From: Sorex araneus
Lineage: Eukaryota > Chordata > Mammalia > Eulipotyphla > Soricidae
Direction: 5' to 3'
DNA length: 64,000 bases
NCBI RefSeq assembly: GCF_027595985.1
Contig: NC_073307.1
Coordinates: 11,848,432 to 11,912,431 of the forward strand
The position numbers and the translations under genes are program-made. This document shows positions 1 to 11,297 of the stretch, piece by piece. The notes below the pieces were generated by a model, which saw only the letters and a program-made list of their open reading frames with translations, was not told the origin of the DNA and searched no databases. The first letter of the stretch is position 1. Every line of letters starts with the position of its first letter.

Positions 1-130
1 CTGGGGCAAGCAGATGCCATTGAGCTACACTATCACATGACAGGGATGAATGGAGATGTTACTGGAACCCGCTCAAACTAATCAACGAACAACGGGATGA
101 CAAGTGATACAAGTGAAGTGATACTTTCTT
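1..130 (+). repeat. Truncated long-type SINE, 3' part
   Basis: Bases about 45-125 match the 3' half of the longer SINE type found complete at 24007-24240 (there on the other strand): the motifs GGAGATGTTACTGG, ATCAACGAACAACGGGATGACA and then short GTGATAC-type tail repeats. The head is cut by the window edge or has decayed. Confidence 0.6.
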
Positions 131-245
131 GTATGGTAGTTGTTTACATTCAAACTCCTAAAAGTTTATGAGAGTTTATATTATACTTATTTGTAGATTT
201 ATGGCTTTTAATGTTTAGAAGCAACTAACAATTTTGATAAAATTT
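131..245. other. AT-rich unique sequence
   Basis: No gene or recognisable repeat is seen here. Confidence 0.5.
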
Positions 246-402
246 CTTTTTTGTCTTGTTTTTGAGCTACACCCAGGGGAGCTTAGGGCCTACCCCTGGC
301 ACTGTGCTCAAGCATCCCTGCAGGGCTCAGAGGTTCCAGCGACCAAACCCGGGTCTGCTGTATTCAAAGCAATCACCTTATCCAACAAACTGTCTTTCTA
401 GT
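246..402 (-). repeat. Old SOR-like SINE
   Basis: Diverged minus-strand copy: T-rich start, ACACCCAGGG, then GACCAAACCCGGG corresponding to the B-box region of the SOR head in reverse. No TSD was resolved. Confidence 0.5.
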
Positions 403-612
403 CCCAATAAGACTTATTTTCTAGATATTACAGGGTGTAGGATTTTTCTCCTTAAACTATCATGTATTTAATTTATGATTTTAGTTGTTAAACTGGGACT
501 CTGATTTTAAATGTCATATATTTTTACATATACATTTAGCAGTAATTTTTGTCAATTACTCCTAAACTATTAACAGCAACAATGTTACAACATTCAGTGT
601 AGAATAAAAGAT
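403..612. other. AT-rich unique sequence
   Basis: No gene or repeat is recognised. Confidence 0.5.
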
Positions 613-1594
613 TGAGATAAATATTTTATTTTTTTAAATTAGTGAATTATCGTGAGGTACAGTTACAGACTTACAATCTTCCATGCTTACATTTCAGTCA
701 TACAATGGTCAAGTATCCATCCCTCCACCAGTGCCCATTTTTCACCACCAATGGTTCCAGCATCCCTCCTACCATCCCCACCCTGTTCCTCCTCCCCCCA
801 CCCCGCCTCTGTGGCAGGGCATTCCCTTTTGCTCTCTCTCTCCTTTTGCGGTGTTGTGGTTTGCAATAGAGGTATTAAATGGCCATCATGTTCGGTCTAT
901 AGTCTGCTTTCAGGGTGCGTCTCCCATCCCGAGCGGATCCTCCTAGGACCATTTACTTGGTGATCCCTTCTCTAACTGAATTGCCTTTTCCTCCAGTATG
1001 TGAGGCCAGCTACTAAACTGTGGAGTAATCCTCCCAGTACTTGTCTTTAATAATCTTGGGTATTAGTCTCCCATTCTGTTACTTTATATTCCACAAATGA
1101 GTGCAATTTTTCTATGTTGGTCCCTCTCTTTCTGACTCATTTCACTTAACATGATACTTTCTATGTTGATCCATCTATAGGTGAATTTCATGACTTCATC
1201 TTTTCTAACAGCTGCACAGAATTCCATTGTGTATATGTACCAGAGTTTCTTTAGCCAGTCATCTGTTCTCGGGCACTCGGGTTTTTTCCAGATTCTGGCT
1301 ATTGTAAACAGTGCTGCAATGAGGTTACAAGTGAAGATGTCATTTATACTATAATTTTTTGCATCTCTGGGATATGTTCCCAGAAGTGGTATTGCTGGGT
1401 CAAATGGAAGCTTAATTTCTAATCTTTTGTGAATCGTCCATATTGTTTTCCAAAACAGCTGAACCAGTCGGCATTCCCACCAGCAGTGAAGGAGAGTCTC
1501 TTTCTCCCCACATCCAGGCCAACACCGGTTGCTTTTGTTCTTTTGGATGTGGGCCAGTCTCTGTGGTGTGAGGTGATATGAGATAAATATTTTA
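613..1594 (-). mobile_element. 5'-truncated L1 with 16-bp target-site duplication
   Basis: An L1 3' end inserted on the minus strand. The 16-bp direct repeat TGAGATAAATATTTTA lies at 613-628 and again at 1579-1594. Read on the minus strand the insert holds the C-terminal end of an ORF2, a 3' UTR of about 455 bp with a G-rich tract, and an A-rich tail at 629-640. Other copies of the same 3' UTR are at 36731-37331, 51074-51369, 60136-60527 and 60583-61010. It is 5'-truncated and cannot be autonomous. Confidence 0.9.
1084..1578 (-). pseudogene. L1 ORF2 C-terminal fragment
   Basis: The minus strand reads as the end of an L1 ORF2 protein. Recognisable blocks in order are a zinc-knuckle-region WWEC motif near the 5' end, LPFDPAIPLLG, FTIARIWKKPECP, WYIYTMEF and [11 protein letters not shown], with a TAA stop at 1084-1086. 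I saw no stop within the stretch from WWEC to the end. The reverse transcriptase and endonuclease domains are absent because the insertion is 5'-truncated, so this is a dead fragment, although its open frame suggests a fairly young insertion. Confidence 0.8.
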
Positions 1595-2455
1595 GAAATA
1601 TTATATTAAATGTATATTAAATGTAATGCTTATGTTAATAAAATGTCACTTTAGAATGAATAAAATCAGTTTTAACTTGACAAATAATTTACCTATAAAA
1701 TAATTTCCAATTACCTTTAGTTCCAGCTTCATGTTTTTTAAAGCCAGTAATTGTTAGTTATCTTTTTTTTTCTCTTAACAGACTCAAAATATAAATTCAA
1801 CAAACATTTAATGACAGTCTTATCTTGCCTTTTAGGCAAGTGGAAACTTCATTAAGGTCAGTTCTAAAATCCCATAACAAAGTGAAAATCTGTAAAGAAG
1901 ACTTCAAAGCACAAATGTGGGGTATGATTTTAGAGTGGATTAAAGAACATGGTGTTTAAAAAAGTATAGATAATATAGTATAGCTAAGAATTAAAATATA
2001 TTTTATAATTGTACATTCAAATATTTATAGAGCACTTAGGAAGATAAAAATGCTGATTAAAACATGATCAGAAGTGAGGCAAATGGACAAAGTATAAATT
2101 TTATGGAATCACAGCAGTCAAAATAAAATGCTTTAGGAAATCAAGAATGAGATTGTTTTCATCCTAGAAAAGGGTGTGAATAGGTGGCAAATCAGAAAAG
2201 GAAACTGAAATTAAAACATAAGACTTTTTGGCTGCATTGTTGGTGATACTCAGTATGGGCTATAGATTTCTGTGTACACATATATGTGTGTTTTTGATTG
2301 AATCACCTTGAGATACACAGTTACAAAGTTGTTCAGGTATTTGTCTCTCCTTTTTGTCTCTTTCTTTGAACTCACTTTGCGAGTAATGCTCTGGGCTATT
2401 CTAGGCACATTTTCTATTCTTGTTGCATGTTTGCTTTAATGTTTTTTTTTTTTTC
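1595..2455. other. AT-rich intergenic sequence
   Basis: No exon, RNA gene or repeat that I can identify. Confidence 0.5.
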
Positions 2456-2471
2456 AGAAATAGGTCCTTTT

Positions 2472-2637
2472 TTTTTTAAACACTTATACCCAGCGATGCA
2501 CAGAGGTTACTCCTGGCTCTGCACTCAGGAATTACTCCTGACGGTGCTTGGGGGACCACATGGGATGCCGGGGATCGAACCTAGGTTGGCCGTGTGCAAG
2601 GCAAATGCCCTAAGTGCTGTCCTATTGCTCCAACCCC
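2472..2637 (-). repeat. SOR SINE
   Basis: Near-consensus copy on the minus strand, T run through to CTCCAACCCC. The near-perfect TSD AGAAATAGGTCCTTTT lies at 2456-2471 and 2638-2653, with one mismatch. Confidence 0.92.
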
Positions 2638-2732
2638 AGAAATAGTTCCTTTTGATTTTTTAGGGATCCCCTTTCTTTAAAAGATTTGTGACCTTTTGAC
2701 CTTGATCATTTTAAGACTTTCCCATTCTTGCT

Positions 2733-2913
2733 ATTTTTTTTTTTTTTTTGCTTTTTGGGTCACATCTGGCAATACACAGGGGTTATTCCTGGCTCTGCAC
2801 TCAGGAATCACCCCTGGCAGTGCTCAGAGGACCATATGGGATGCTGGGAATCGAACCCGGGTCGGCCCCGTGGAAGGCAAACACCCTACCCACTGTACTA
2901 TTGCTCCAGCCCC
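2733..2913 (-). repeat. SOR SINE
   Basis: Near-consensus minus-strand copy: T run, TTTTTGGGTCACA, GGGAATCGAACCCGGGT, CTCCAGCCCC. It lies only about 95 bp from the previous copy, in the same orientation. Confidence 0.92.
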
Positions 2914-2939
2914 GAATTCTGGCTAATTTTTATGCATTT

Positions 2940-3635
2940 TTGACTGGAGTGTCTTATACACCTCTCTTTTTTAAAAATATGTATTTCTTTCTGGCACATT
3001 TTATTCCATTCCTCACTTATAAAAATTTTCACTGTCATCATCAGCATCGTTTTTCTTTTTTCTTTAAAACTTTGCTACCACTTCCAGAGGCAGAGTAGTT
3101 TGCAAATATACTTAGGCATTTCATATTTTCCTCTTCATCTTTTGACAATACATGTTTCTCCACAGTTTGTAAGTGCTTTCTACTAATATTCCCATCCCCA
3201 AGTCACACTTCAACAGCAATATCAGAGGCAGTATTATTTCCAAACCCACAGCACAAACTTTTGACATAGAGACATTTTTGAAGCTGCTGGTATTAGTGTA
3301 ATTCCACTTCTTTTTATAATTCATGCTTCTGTTTCAACAGTATGCAGTTTATTGTTTGCACCTACCTTGAAATTGATCATCCTTAATGATGACTGATACT
3401 TATTTTCATTATTATCCACTATAAAGTGATTCTCTTTTTCATCCTTTAGATCATTACCTAAAAGTTTATCTCCAGTGAAACTTCTAGAGACTGGCAGCAT
3501 GTACTGAGGTCAAATAGGAGGTTTAAGAGACGGTTTCTGTTTTTGCAGAGTTTATATTCTTTTCCCTAATTTTGATGTATTATTCTTGAAATAATGCATT
3601 ATTTTAATTTATGATAAAATATTTTAATTTTATTA
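2940..3635. other. Intergenic, no recognised feature
   Basis: Unique AT-rich sequence. Short open frames here have no family resemblance and no support. Confidence 0.5.
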
Positions 3636-3639
3636 GTTT

Positions 3640-3802
3640 TTTTTTGGTCACTCACATAGCAGTGCTCAGGGGTTATTCCTGGCTCTGCATCAGAAATTAC
3701 TTTTGGGAGTACTCAGGAGACCCTGTGGGGTCCTGGGTACAGAATTCAGGTCAGCCATGGGTGAGGCAAGCACCCTACCTGCTGTAATATCTCTCTGGCC
3801 CT
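3640..3802 (-). repeat. Diverged SOR SINE
   Basis: Older minus-strand copy: GTGCTCAGGGGTTATTCCTG is preserved, and the head end reads CTCTCTGGCCC instead of CTCCAGCCCC. Confidence 0.75.
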
Positions 3803-3990
3803 GTGATTAATATTTTTATATGTTGAAAAATTACAATAAAATAAGCCTATCATCAGCAACTTTCAAATTTGCAAAATATGAACCATATATACATATACAT
3901 TTCTGAGTGCATACATGTGTTTATGTGTGATATGTGCTAGTGAGGCAAATAAAAGGTGTGTAACAGCAAAAGAACTGTGAAGCATAAAGG

Positions 3991-4250
3991 ATGATATCAC
4001 TGTATCACTGTCACTGTCATCCCATTGTTCATCAATTTGCTTGAGCAGGCACCAGTAATGTCTCCATTTTGAGACTTGTTACTGTTTTTGGCATATCGAA
4101 TATGCCACAGGGTGCTTGTCAGGCTCTGCCATGTGGGTGTGATACTCTCAGTAGCTTGCCTACATTCTATCGAGAGGAACGGAGGAATCAAACCTGGGTC
4201 AGCCTCATGCAAGGTAAAAGCCCTACCCGCTGTGCTATTACTCCAGCCCC
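3991..4250 (-). repeat. Long-type SINE (SOR-like head, different body)
   Basis: On the minus strand it starts with the same tRNA-like head as SOR but continues into a different body (GGCATATTCGATATGCCAAA region, then ATGAACAATGGGATGACAGT). It ends not in poly(A) but in repeats of a CAGTGATA-like unit (plus strand TATCACTGTATCACTGTCAC at 3996-4015). Confidence 0.8.
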
Positions 4251-4259
4251 AAGAGGATA

Positions 4260-6240
4260 TAATCCTTTGAAAAGGGTGATATAATGAAAAATATCTGTCA
4301 ATAAATGTTTCCAGCAGAAATCTTCAATCCTCTGGAATTCAGTCCTATGAATATAGATACAAAGCATTTTCAACAAAACACAAATAGAATTATGTGTATA
4401 CTAAAAGGAATATACACCATGGGTGATCCTAATCCTCCTGTTTTATGATGTTATCTGTTCATCTTAATTTTCTAATTTAATAAGAAAATAATTAATGGCT
4501 GAGGTAAAACACATGCTTTGCATGTATGAGGTCTGGATTATATCTCTGGTAACCCCTCAAAACAAGAAACTACTTGTTTTGAAAACTACTATTTTATTAA
4601 ACTACAAACTACTATTTGTAAAACTACAAACTACTATTAAGAAGTTCATATAGAGAAGAACTAATATTACACATTCAAGAGATACAAAAATGAGTGCAAG
4701 TGGATTTCATTTGGTATAATTTGACTGAAGGCAGCACTGGCATAAAATGGCTATTTTATGCCATTTTATAAAACCTGGCTATTATATTAAATATTTGTCT
4801 CCTAACCTACCCTTTTAGGCCAGTTCAAAGAATGAATCCTCTTGTCTCTTTTCCATTAAAGTTTCTAAATCCCAGTTATCACACTTGTTATGTGGAAAAA
4901 ATTAGAATAATCAGAACTAATCTCAAACCGAAAGTTTGGGGGCAAAATAGTGGTGTCCCAGGAGACACACAGATCTTAGAAATGTAATCTCAGATATAGC
5001 ATATAAAGCAATTACCCATCTTCTCTAAAGGGGGTGGGGTGTCATGACACCTGTTAAGACAAATATGAGTTTTGCAATATTATTCTATGTGAAACAATGA
5101 GAACAGAATAAATAACATGCAAAATAAAGGTATAAGTCACATGTTGTGAGAGTAAAGAGGACAAATGTTTAGATTCTAGTTGGAAATAAAGAAAAATTAC
5201 ATATAAATGTGGCATTACAGAGGTATAACTAGTTATAAATGTGTTGGAAATTTTACTTTATCTCTATACCCTTGGAGCTTCACTGTGTGAATTGGTACAC
5301 AGCATAAAATCGAGAAAGTTGGATAAAAAAAAAAGGCATGAGTTATCAATCACGGGAAAATTAGAGAAAAGAGTTCCCAGGAAGAGGGCTCACACGGAAA
5401 ATATAATCTTTCCTGCTTGGCATTTGTGGGACTAGGGCATAGTCTAGTGTGCCCTGAAAATGAGGGATTGAGCAGGAAGGGCTAGAATGAGATATATGAA
5501 CATTTGTACTGTACACTCTGGAGAAAAAGGAAGAAATAGATATCTCTCACCTAGTACAAGAGCCTCAAATGTTTTAGAAAATAATAAAGTTATTTAATGA
5601 AAATTACAGAGGCAAGATTCCATATCACCATGACATATCAGGTGATAAGGTGATAAGTTATTCTATAACCTTAAGGCATTCCCATTACAAAACATTAAGA
5701 CATTCTGGGAAAAGTATAATTTATACTCTTTAAAACACATTAATATGCTCAAAAGAACATTTTTTAACAAATCTCCAAGGATTAAAAGTTAAAGAGGCAA
5801 TTGCAAAGTAGAGGGTTAAACAAATGACTTTCTGAAACTGCCACCCTGAAGGCTCTGTCTTGTTTAGTAATGAAGGGACTTGAGCTGTGACCCCCAGAGG
5901 AAAACCAAAACAAGACTTTGGGTTGGTGCAATCTATGCCCAAGGCTGGGTTAAATGTCAGTAAAGGGGTAAATTGAAAAAGCCATTATGTTGAGTCATAA
6001 AGAACAAAATCTACCATGAAAACTCATAAAAATTCACTAAGTAGAAATCAGAATTATGTGAAGTAAGTTGAGAAAGGGAAGCAATTACCATTCTACCTTG
6101 GTAATGGTTCATATGATTATGGATTCGGAGCCACAAAATACTCTTCTCCAAGGCACTATGTCCTAACTTATTTAATTTATCTCTGACCACTACTTAGGCA
6201 TCTTATATTTTCTGGTTAAGATAAATAACACAGTAATAAA
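4260..6240. other. Intergenic stretch, about 2 kb
   Basis: Low-GC sequence without a supported gene. Around 4496-4556 there is a weak tRNA-like stretch (CACATGCTTTGCATGTATGAGG), possibly an old ID-like SINE. Frames at 5241-5435 and 5730-5942 carry no recognisable domain. Confidence 0.45.
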
Positions 6241-6545
6241 TGAATTTGTACCAGTTCACTATTGCTACATAATAAATAAACCACCCCCAAAATTGATTGA
6301 TTGAAACACCCACAGCTTAATGAACTCACAATTCTATTACCCAGCTCCACGGTTCTTTTGGCCTGGGCCAGACTCAACTAATGATAACTGGCCACACTCA
6401 GGAGTCTGGGATCAGCTGCACAGTATGCAGACAGCTCAGTGGCTCTCTCTCAAGTCATAAAGCAAAGCTGCCTCTGGTCCACGTAACTTCATTTCACAGT
6501 AGGTGAGCCCATCTATTTACATGGGCCCTACTCCGAGTTTCAGCA
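6241..6545. repeat. Candidate old mammalian interspersed repeat
   Basis: The stretch CACTATTGCTACATAATAAA followed by ACCACCCCCAAAA resembles a widespread ancient mammalian repeat (TTGCTGYRTAACAAA..ACCCCAAAA type). I cannot name the family with certainty. Confidence 0.35.
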
Positions 6546-6592
6546 GCCAGAATAAAAGTGCACAAGAATTCTTAAGGTTTCAAAATCTTAAG

Positions 6593-6771
6593 AGGGGCTG
6601 GAGCGATAGCACAGCGGGTAGGGCGTTTGCCTTGCATGCGGCCAACCCGAGTTCAAATCCCAGCATCCCATATGGTACCCTGAGCACCGCCAGGAGTAAT
6701 TCCTGAGTGCAGAGCCAGGAATAACCCCTGTGCATCGCCAGGTGTGACCCAAAAACCTAAAAAAAAAAAAA
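6593..6771 (+). repeat. SOR SINE, young copy
   Basis: Almost consensus copy, starting AGGGGCTGGAGCGATAGCAC and ending in an A run. The 13-bp TSD TCAAAATCTTAAG is perfect at 6580-6592 and 6772-6784. Confidence 0.95.
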
Positions 6772-6784
6772 TCAAAATCTTAAG

Positions 6785-7382
6785 AATTGTAACTGGCTAG
6801 GATAACCAAACCATTTGATGGCCTTCTATTAGTTAGACTTTACCACAACTAGAATCTTATGCCAGCAAAAGATACACACACTTTACCTCTTACAGGAGTT
6901 GCAACTAACATGGAAAAGAGAACGGATAGGAGTTTAGAAGTAGGAATTCTGCAGTATGCCCCAGCCATCATTATGTTTGTAGGGAACATTTACTACTTTT
7001 TCAGGCAAGTAACCTTACATTGGTTTGACTTTCACTAATAGCATTCCAATTTCCTTTCGGGAAAATAATCTCTACCCATGACTGTATATTCATGGTAGGA
7101 ATGTAAGTTAAGGTGTAACCTTTGTGCCTATAAAATTTAAACCAGGTTTGGCAAAGACTACTGAATTATCACCAGTAGGACTATAACTAGAGTCAATGAG
7201 GTGTTGAGGGTACAAAATTAAAGAAACACAAACAAGCATGTGCAACAACCCTTAGAGTAAATGTCCTCTTAAATTTTGCCATTGCCAACTTAACTGCTTC
7301 ACTGTGGTTAGTCCATACTTTGGTCCCCTGCATCAAGTCTGATCTTGTCTTCCTTCTAATAACAAAAGTCGTCTTACATTTT
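6785..7382. other. Intergenic, no recognised feature
   Basis: Unique sequence; nothing supported. Confidence 0.5.
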
Positions 7383-7527
7383 AGGGGTCAAGGAGATAGT
7401 ATAGAGACTTGCCTTGAATGTGGCCAGCTCTGGACATAAGGTATTCATAGTCTTCCGAGAACAAGGTGTGATCCCTGAGCACAGACTCAGGAGTAAGCCT
7501 TGAGCACCATTGCATGTAGCCTAAAAA
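7383..7527 (+). repeat. Diverged SOR-like SINE
   Basis: Plus-strand head GGGGTCAAGGAGATAGTATA, then GACTTGCCTTGAATGTGGCC, and body GTGATCCCTGAGCACAGACT. Confidence 0.65.
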
Positions 7528-7529
7528 TA

Positions 7530-8265
7530 AACTAACAAACAAACAACAAAAATACCATAAAATTCACTAAAGCACACTCATGGTTTAGTTTGACACAGAG
7601 ATCACATTTGCTAAGTTTGCTTCTCTACTTCTCTACTTCTCTTGCTAATTCACTAAAAGGAAAATGAACAAAAGTATTGGAGGCACTTTTTTGGACTACA
7701 TCCTTTAATAAAGGAAGTTATTTCCCCTACTCTTGATATTATCTTCCTTTCTGCAGAGTCGGATAGGTCGGTGTGACTCACCTGTGGTTGAGGTAAAGCC
7801 AATATCTCCAAACAAGTGGGGACACTTAAAGCAAAAGGAACTGGGGTCCTTGGACACACTGAGGAATAGACTGCTCATGTATCAATTGTAGCCTGGTCTG
7901 TTGCATGAGAGAAGTAAATTTCTTTTTATTTTCAATTCACTATATTTTGGCAAGTTTATTGCCTCTCCTTTCCTCTCCTCTCCTGTCCCAACCTCTTACT
8001 TTCCCTTGCCTTCTCTCCCCTCCATTTCCCCTTGCCCAAAATCAGGAAAAGAAAAGTGGATGGACCTGACTGATTCCAGTAGTGAAAAGTACTGAAGTAG
8101 TAAGTAGTGAGTAAGTAGTAATGTCAAGAACTTGTAGAAATTGCTACATATTGGACTATCCCATTTTTTTTAACCTCCTACCCTTCATGAATTAATAGTT
8201 CATTAGTTTTGTAGTTTATGTGTTATGTTTTCAACAACTTCCCCTACTGTCATACTTTTAAATTA
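7530..8265. other. Intergenic, no recognised feature
   Basis: Unique sequence with a pyrimidine-rich stretch at about 7960-8035. No supported gene. Confidence 0.5.
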
Positions 8266-8266
8266 T

Positions 8267-8435
8267 TATTTTGTTGTTTTGGGGTCACCTACTCAGAGGT
8301 GCTCAGGAGTTACTCCTGGCTCTTTACTCAGGAATTACTCCTAGCAGTCGTCAGGGGACCAAATGGGATACCAGAGATCAAACCACATGCAAGACAAGAG
8401 CCCTACCAATCCCCTTGTACAGTCACCCAGCCACA
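8267..8435 (-). repeat. Diverged SOR SINE
   Basis: Minus-strand copy: GGGGTCACC, GGAGTTACTCCTGGCTCTTT, GAGATCAAACCACATGCAAG; the head end is degraded. Confidence 0.75.
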
Positions 8436-8525
8436 ACTTTACATTATTTTTGTTATTTGTATCCATTTTCCATATTTAAAATTTTAAATTAGATTTTTCT
8501 AGCTTGGGAATAATTGAGTTTGTCC

Positions 8526-8682
8526 TTTTGGGGGGCAGGGGGCATATCCAGCAGAGCACAGGGCTCTGTGCTCAAGGATCACTCCTGACAGTGCTTAGGG
8601 AACCATATGCATTGCCAGGGATCAAATCCAGGTTGGTCACCTTCAAGATAAGTGCACTACCCTCTGTACATTACTCTAGCCA
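8526..8682 (-). repeat. Diverged SOR SINE
   Basis: Minus-strand copy with CAGGGATCAAATCCAGGTTG and a degraded head ending TACTCTAGCC. Confidence 0.7.
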
Positions 8683-8711
8683 TATACTTTTCTAGATCAT
8701 AAAAAAATCAT

Positions 8712-8877
8712 TTTTTTAAAGTTTGGGGGCTACCCCTGGTGATGCTCAGGGGTTACTCGTGGCTCTGCACTCAGAGATTAGTCTTGGCAGTACTCAGGGA
8801 CCATATAGGATCCTGGGGATTGAACCTGGGTTGGCACCTGCTCGGTAAGCACCCTACAGTACTATTACTCCGGCTCC
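8712..8877 (-). repeat. Diverged SOR SINE
   Basis: Minus-strand copy with GATGCTCAGGGGTTACTCGT, GGGGATTGAACCTGGGTTGG and head end ATTACTCCGGCTCC. Third consecutive minus-strand SINE within 610 bp. Confidence 0.75.
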
Positions 8878-8879
8878 AA

Positions 8880-9972
8880 TTTCTATGCTCTTAACAGGTA
8901 AATTAAAGCTCTCACACCATAAAAAGAAAATCCCTGCACAGTGAATAATGCATAATTCAAATCTAAGAGTAAGAATTCTTAATAATTCAAAGAAAAACTG
9001 CTTGATCCTTTTTAGAGGGACATGACTGTAAATAAATAGTAACTATCAGATCTAGTTTGACTTTATTTTCTAACAACTCTTGGTCATAGTAACACAGTTG
9101 TCATTGTGTTTTATAGAAGTTCCAGACAAAGTTAACTGAGAGAATAGAATTAGAATAGATTTTAACTAAATGTTATTAAATACATAACCATTTCATTATT
9201 GGTAAGTGGGACTTCAAAGCAGAGCAATGCATCTAAAGACACAATAAAAAGAATAACTTTTTTTTAATTTGTAAAAGGAACTACAAAATGGTTCTTACAA
9301 AGAACTATAAAGTGGGGCAGAAACAACAAAAAAAGAATCATCAACATTTCTCAGTTTTATATACAAAGCCTTTGCTTTATGCTGAGCAGAGAATCAATTA
9401 ATAAGCTCATGTTCTGCACTTTTCCAATATATATTTTTTTCTCCTGTCTCATTTCCACTCCAGCCTCCCACATCCAGACTTCTTTTCGTCTCTCCCAGCA
9501 CAATTCACACTCTCATGAACAACACCGAATCTTTCTTTCTTTGCTATAAAGCTTTTAAATCTATTGTTGGCAAGTTATCCTCATGAAAGGGATTAAATTT
9601 CTAATTTTAATTATAAAATTAAAATAATAACTGATCATTACCACAGAAAGAAACATGGATAAAAAACCAAATCTCCTTTCTTGTTCTAAAATGATTGCCT
9701 CTTAAAATAAGTAGTTGCTGTTGTCATTTCCTATGTGTATCAGAATGTTTCTATCACTGAAGGCATGTGAAGAATTTTTTTTGACTCCAAAAATCATATT
9801 AAAACTTGCTTATATCAAAGGGCAAGAAAGACCATCAAGAACTCAATAATCCAGAGAACATTGCTGGTGTGGCCCAAATATCCCCCCTCGAATAGATTAA
9901 AAGAAAAACACAATTGTGAACTCAAGGCACTACTTTATAAAGTCATTAGCAATGCGATTTGGTTTAAAGAGT
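8880..9972. other. Intergenic, no recognised feature
   Basis: AT-rich unique sequence of about 1.1 kb without exon-like features. Confidence 0.5.
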
Positions 9973-9983
9973 TAGGCTTCTTC

Positions 9984-10147
9984 TTTTTTGGGGGGAGGTC
10001 ACACCTGGCGATGCACAGGGGTTACTCCTGGCTCTGCACTCAGGAATCACCCCTGGCTCAGGGGACCATATGGGATGCTGGGAATCGAACCCGGGTTGGT
10101 CGAGTGCAAGGCAAATGCCCTACCCGCTGTGCTATTGCTCCAGCCCC
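9984..10147 (-). repeat. SOR SINE
   Basis: Near-consensus minus-strand copy with a short internal deletion (CCCCTGGCTCAGGGGACC lacks the usual CAGTG). TSD AGGCTTCTT at 9974-9982 and 10149-10157. Confidence 0.9.
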
Positions 10148-10159
10148 AAGGCTTCTTTC

Positions 10160-11280
10160 ATTTTTAAAGAAAAAAACTCTTTAATTTCATTTAAAAGAAA
10201 TGACATTTTTTTCTGTAGATTTTCAGATTTATCTTTCTTATACAGATTTAGTCAAATATCTGAACTGCTCAACTGTTCAAGGAGTAATGAAGACAGTCAT
10301 TACGTTTAAAGCATAAGTATCTACACAATTTTCAATAGTTTGAATTATGTTGGCTATTTCTTATTTTACTGAATCAAATCTGGAGATAAAATATAATCAC
10401 TGCTTATACACTCAATGCTAATTTGTTCTAATAATACATTTACCGAGTTGCTTCTATGTACTAAGGAGTGGAAAAAAAGTAAAGTTTGAAAGAGATGTCA
10501 TCCTTTCTTTGTGCTCAGAATCTACTAAAGAATTGCACATATAAATATAAAAACATGCATATATTAAGCCATGTGGTAGTAAAAGATATGAAGAAACAAG
10601 AAGAATAAGGAAACAAACAAACAATGGAGATGACAATACTATTTTACATTGCTTTACTCAGGATCTCCATTATTATAGTTTAGAATCATTTTTGGAAATC
10701 AAAGTAATTTAAGAATTCTGAGAATAATTCTATGTCCACTCTATTCAAAACGTCTACCATAACTAATATCTAAGGTGTATGTTTATGTACATCTCTTAGA
10801 AATTCAGAACTCATGCTTGGTTTGAGAATGAATTATGTAAACACAATGGATATTTTGTAATTTATTAAATACAAGGGTAATTAAAAATGGCTAATGTGGT
10901 GCATAGTCACCCCCAAATATGCCACCTTATTATACTATTTTGAATGAAATTTATTTAAGACACAGCTGGTATAAAACAAGACTGTAATTCTCCTTTGTCC
11001 TTGGAAGTAAGTTCCCCATGCAAAAAGTGCTCTCCTCATGGAAAGAAGTACAGAAGACATTCTTATAACCAGATAAAGAAAATGAAAGAAGGAAGGCTGG
11101 GAGCAAGGGGAAAATATCACATTAATGCTTAATTCAAACCTTAAGAATATAAATAATAACTAATTGTAAGAAAAATGGAAAAAACATTTAGACTCAAAAT
11201 ATATTAAGGCCACCAAAGGGAGAGCTTCTGAAGAACATTTAATGAAGTGGGAGAAAACAAGTATTTTCAATGATGGAAAG
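10160..11280. other. Intergenic, no recognised feature
   Basis: AT-rich unique sequence. No supported gene or repeat. Confidence 0.5.
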
Positions 11281-11297
11281 AAAACAACTGCCAGGAT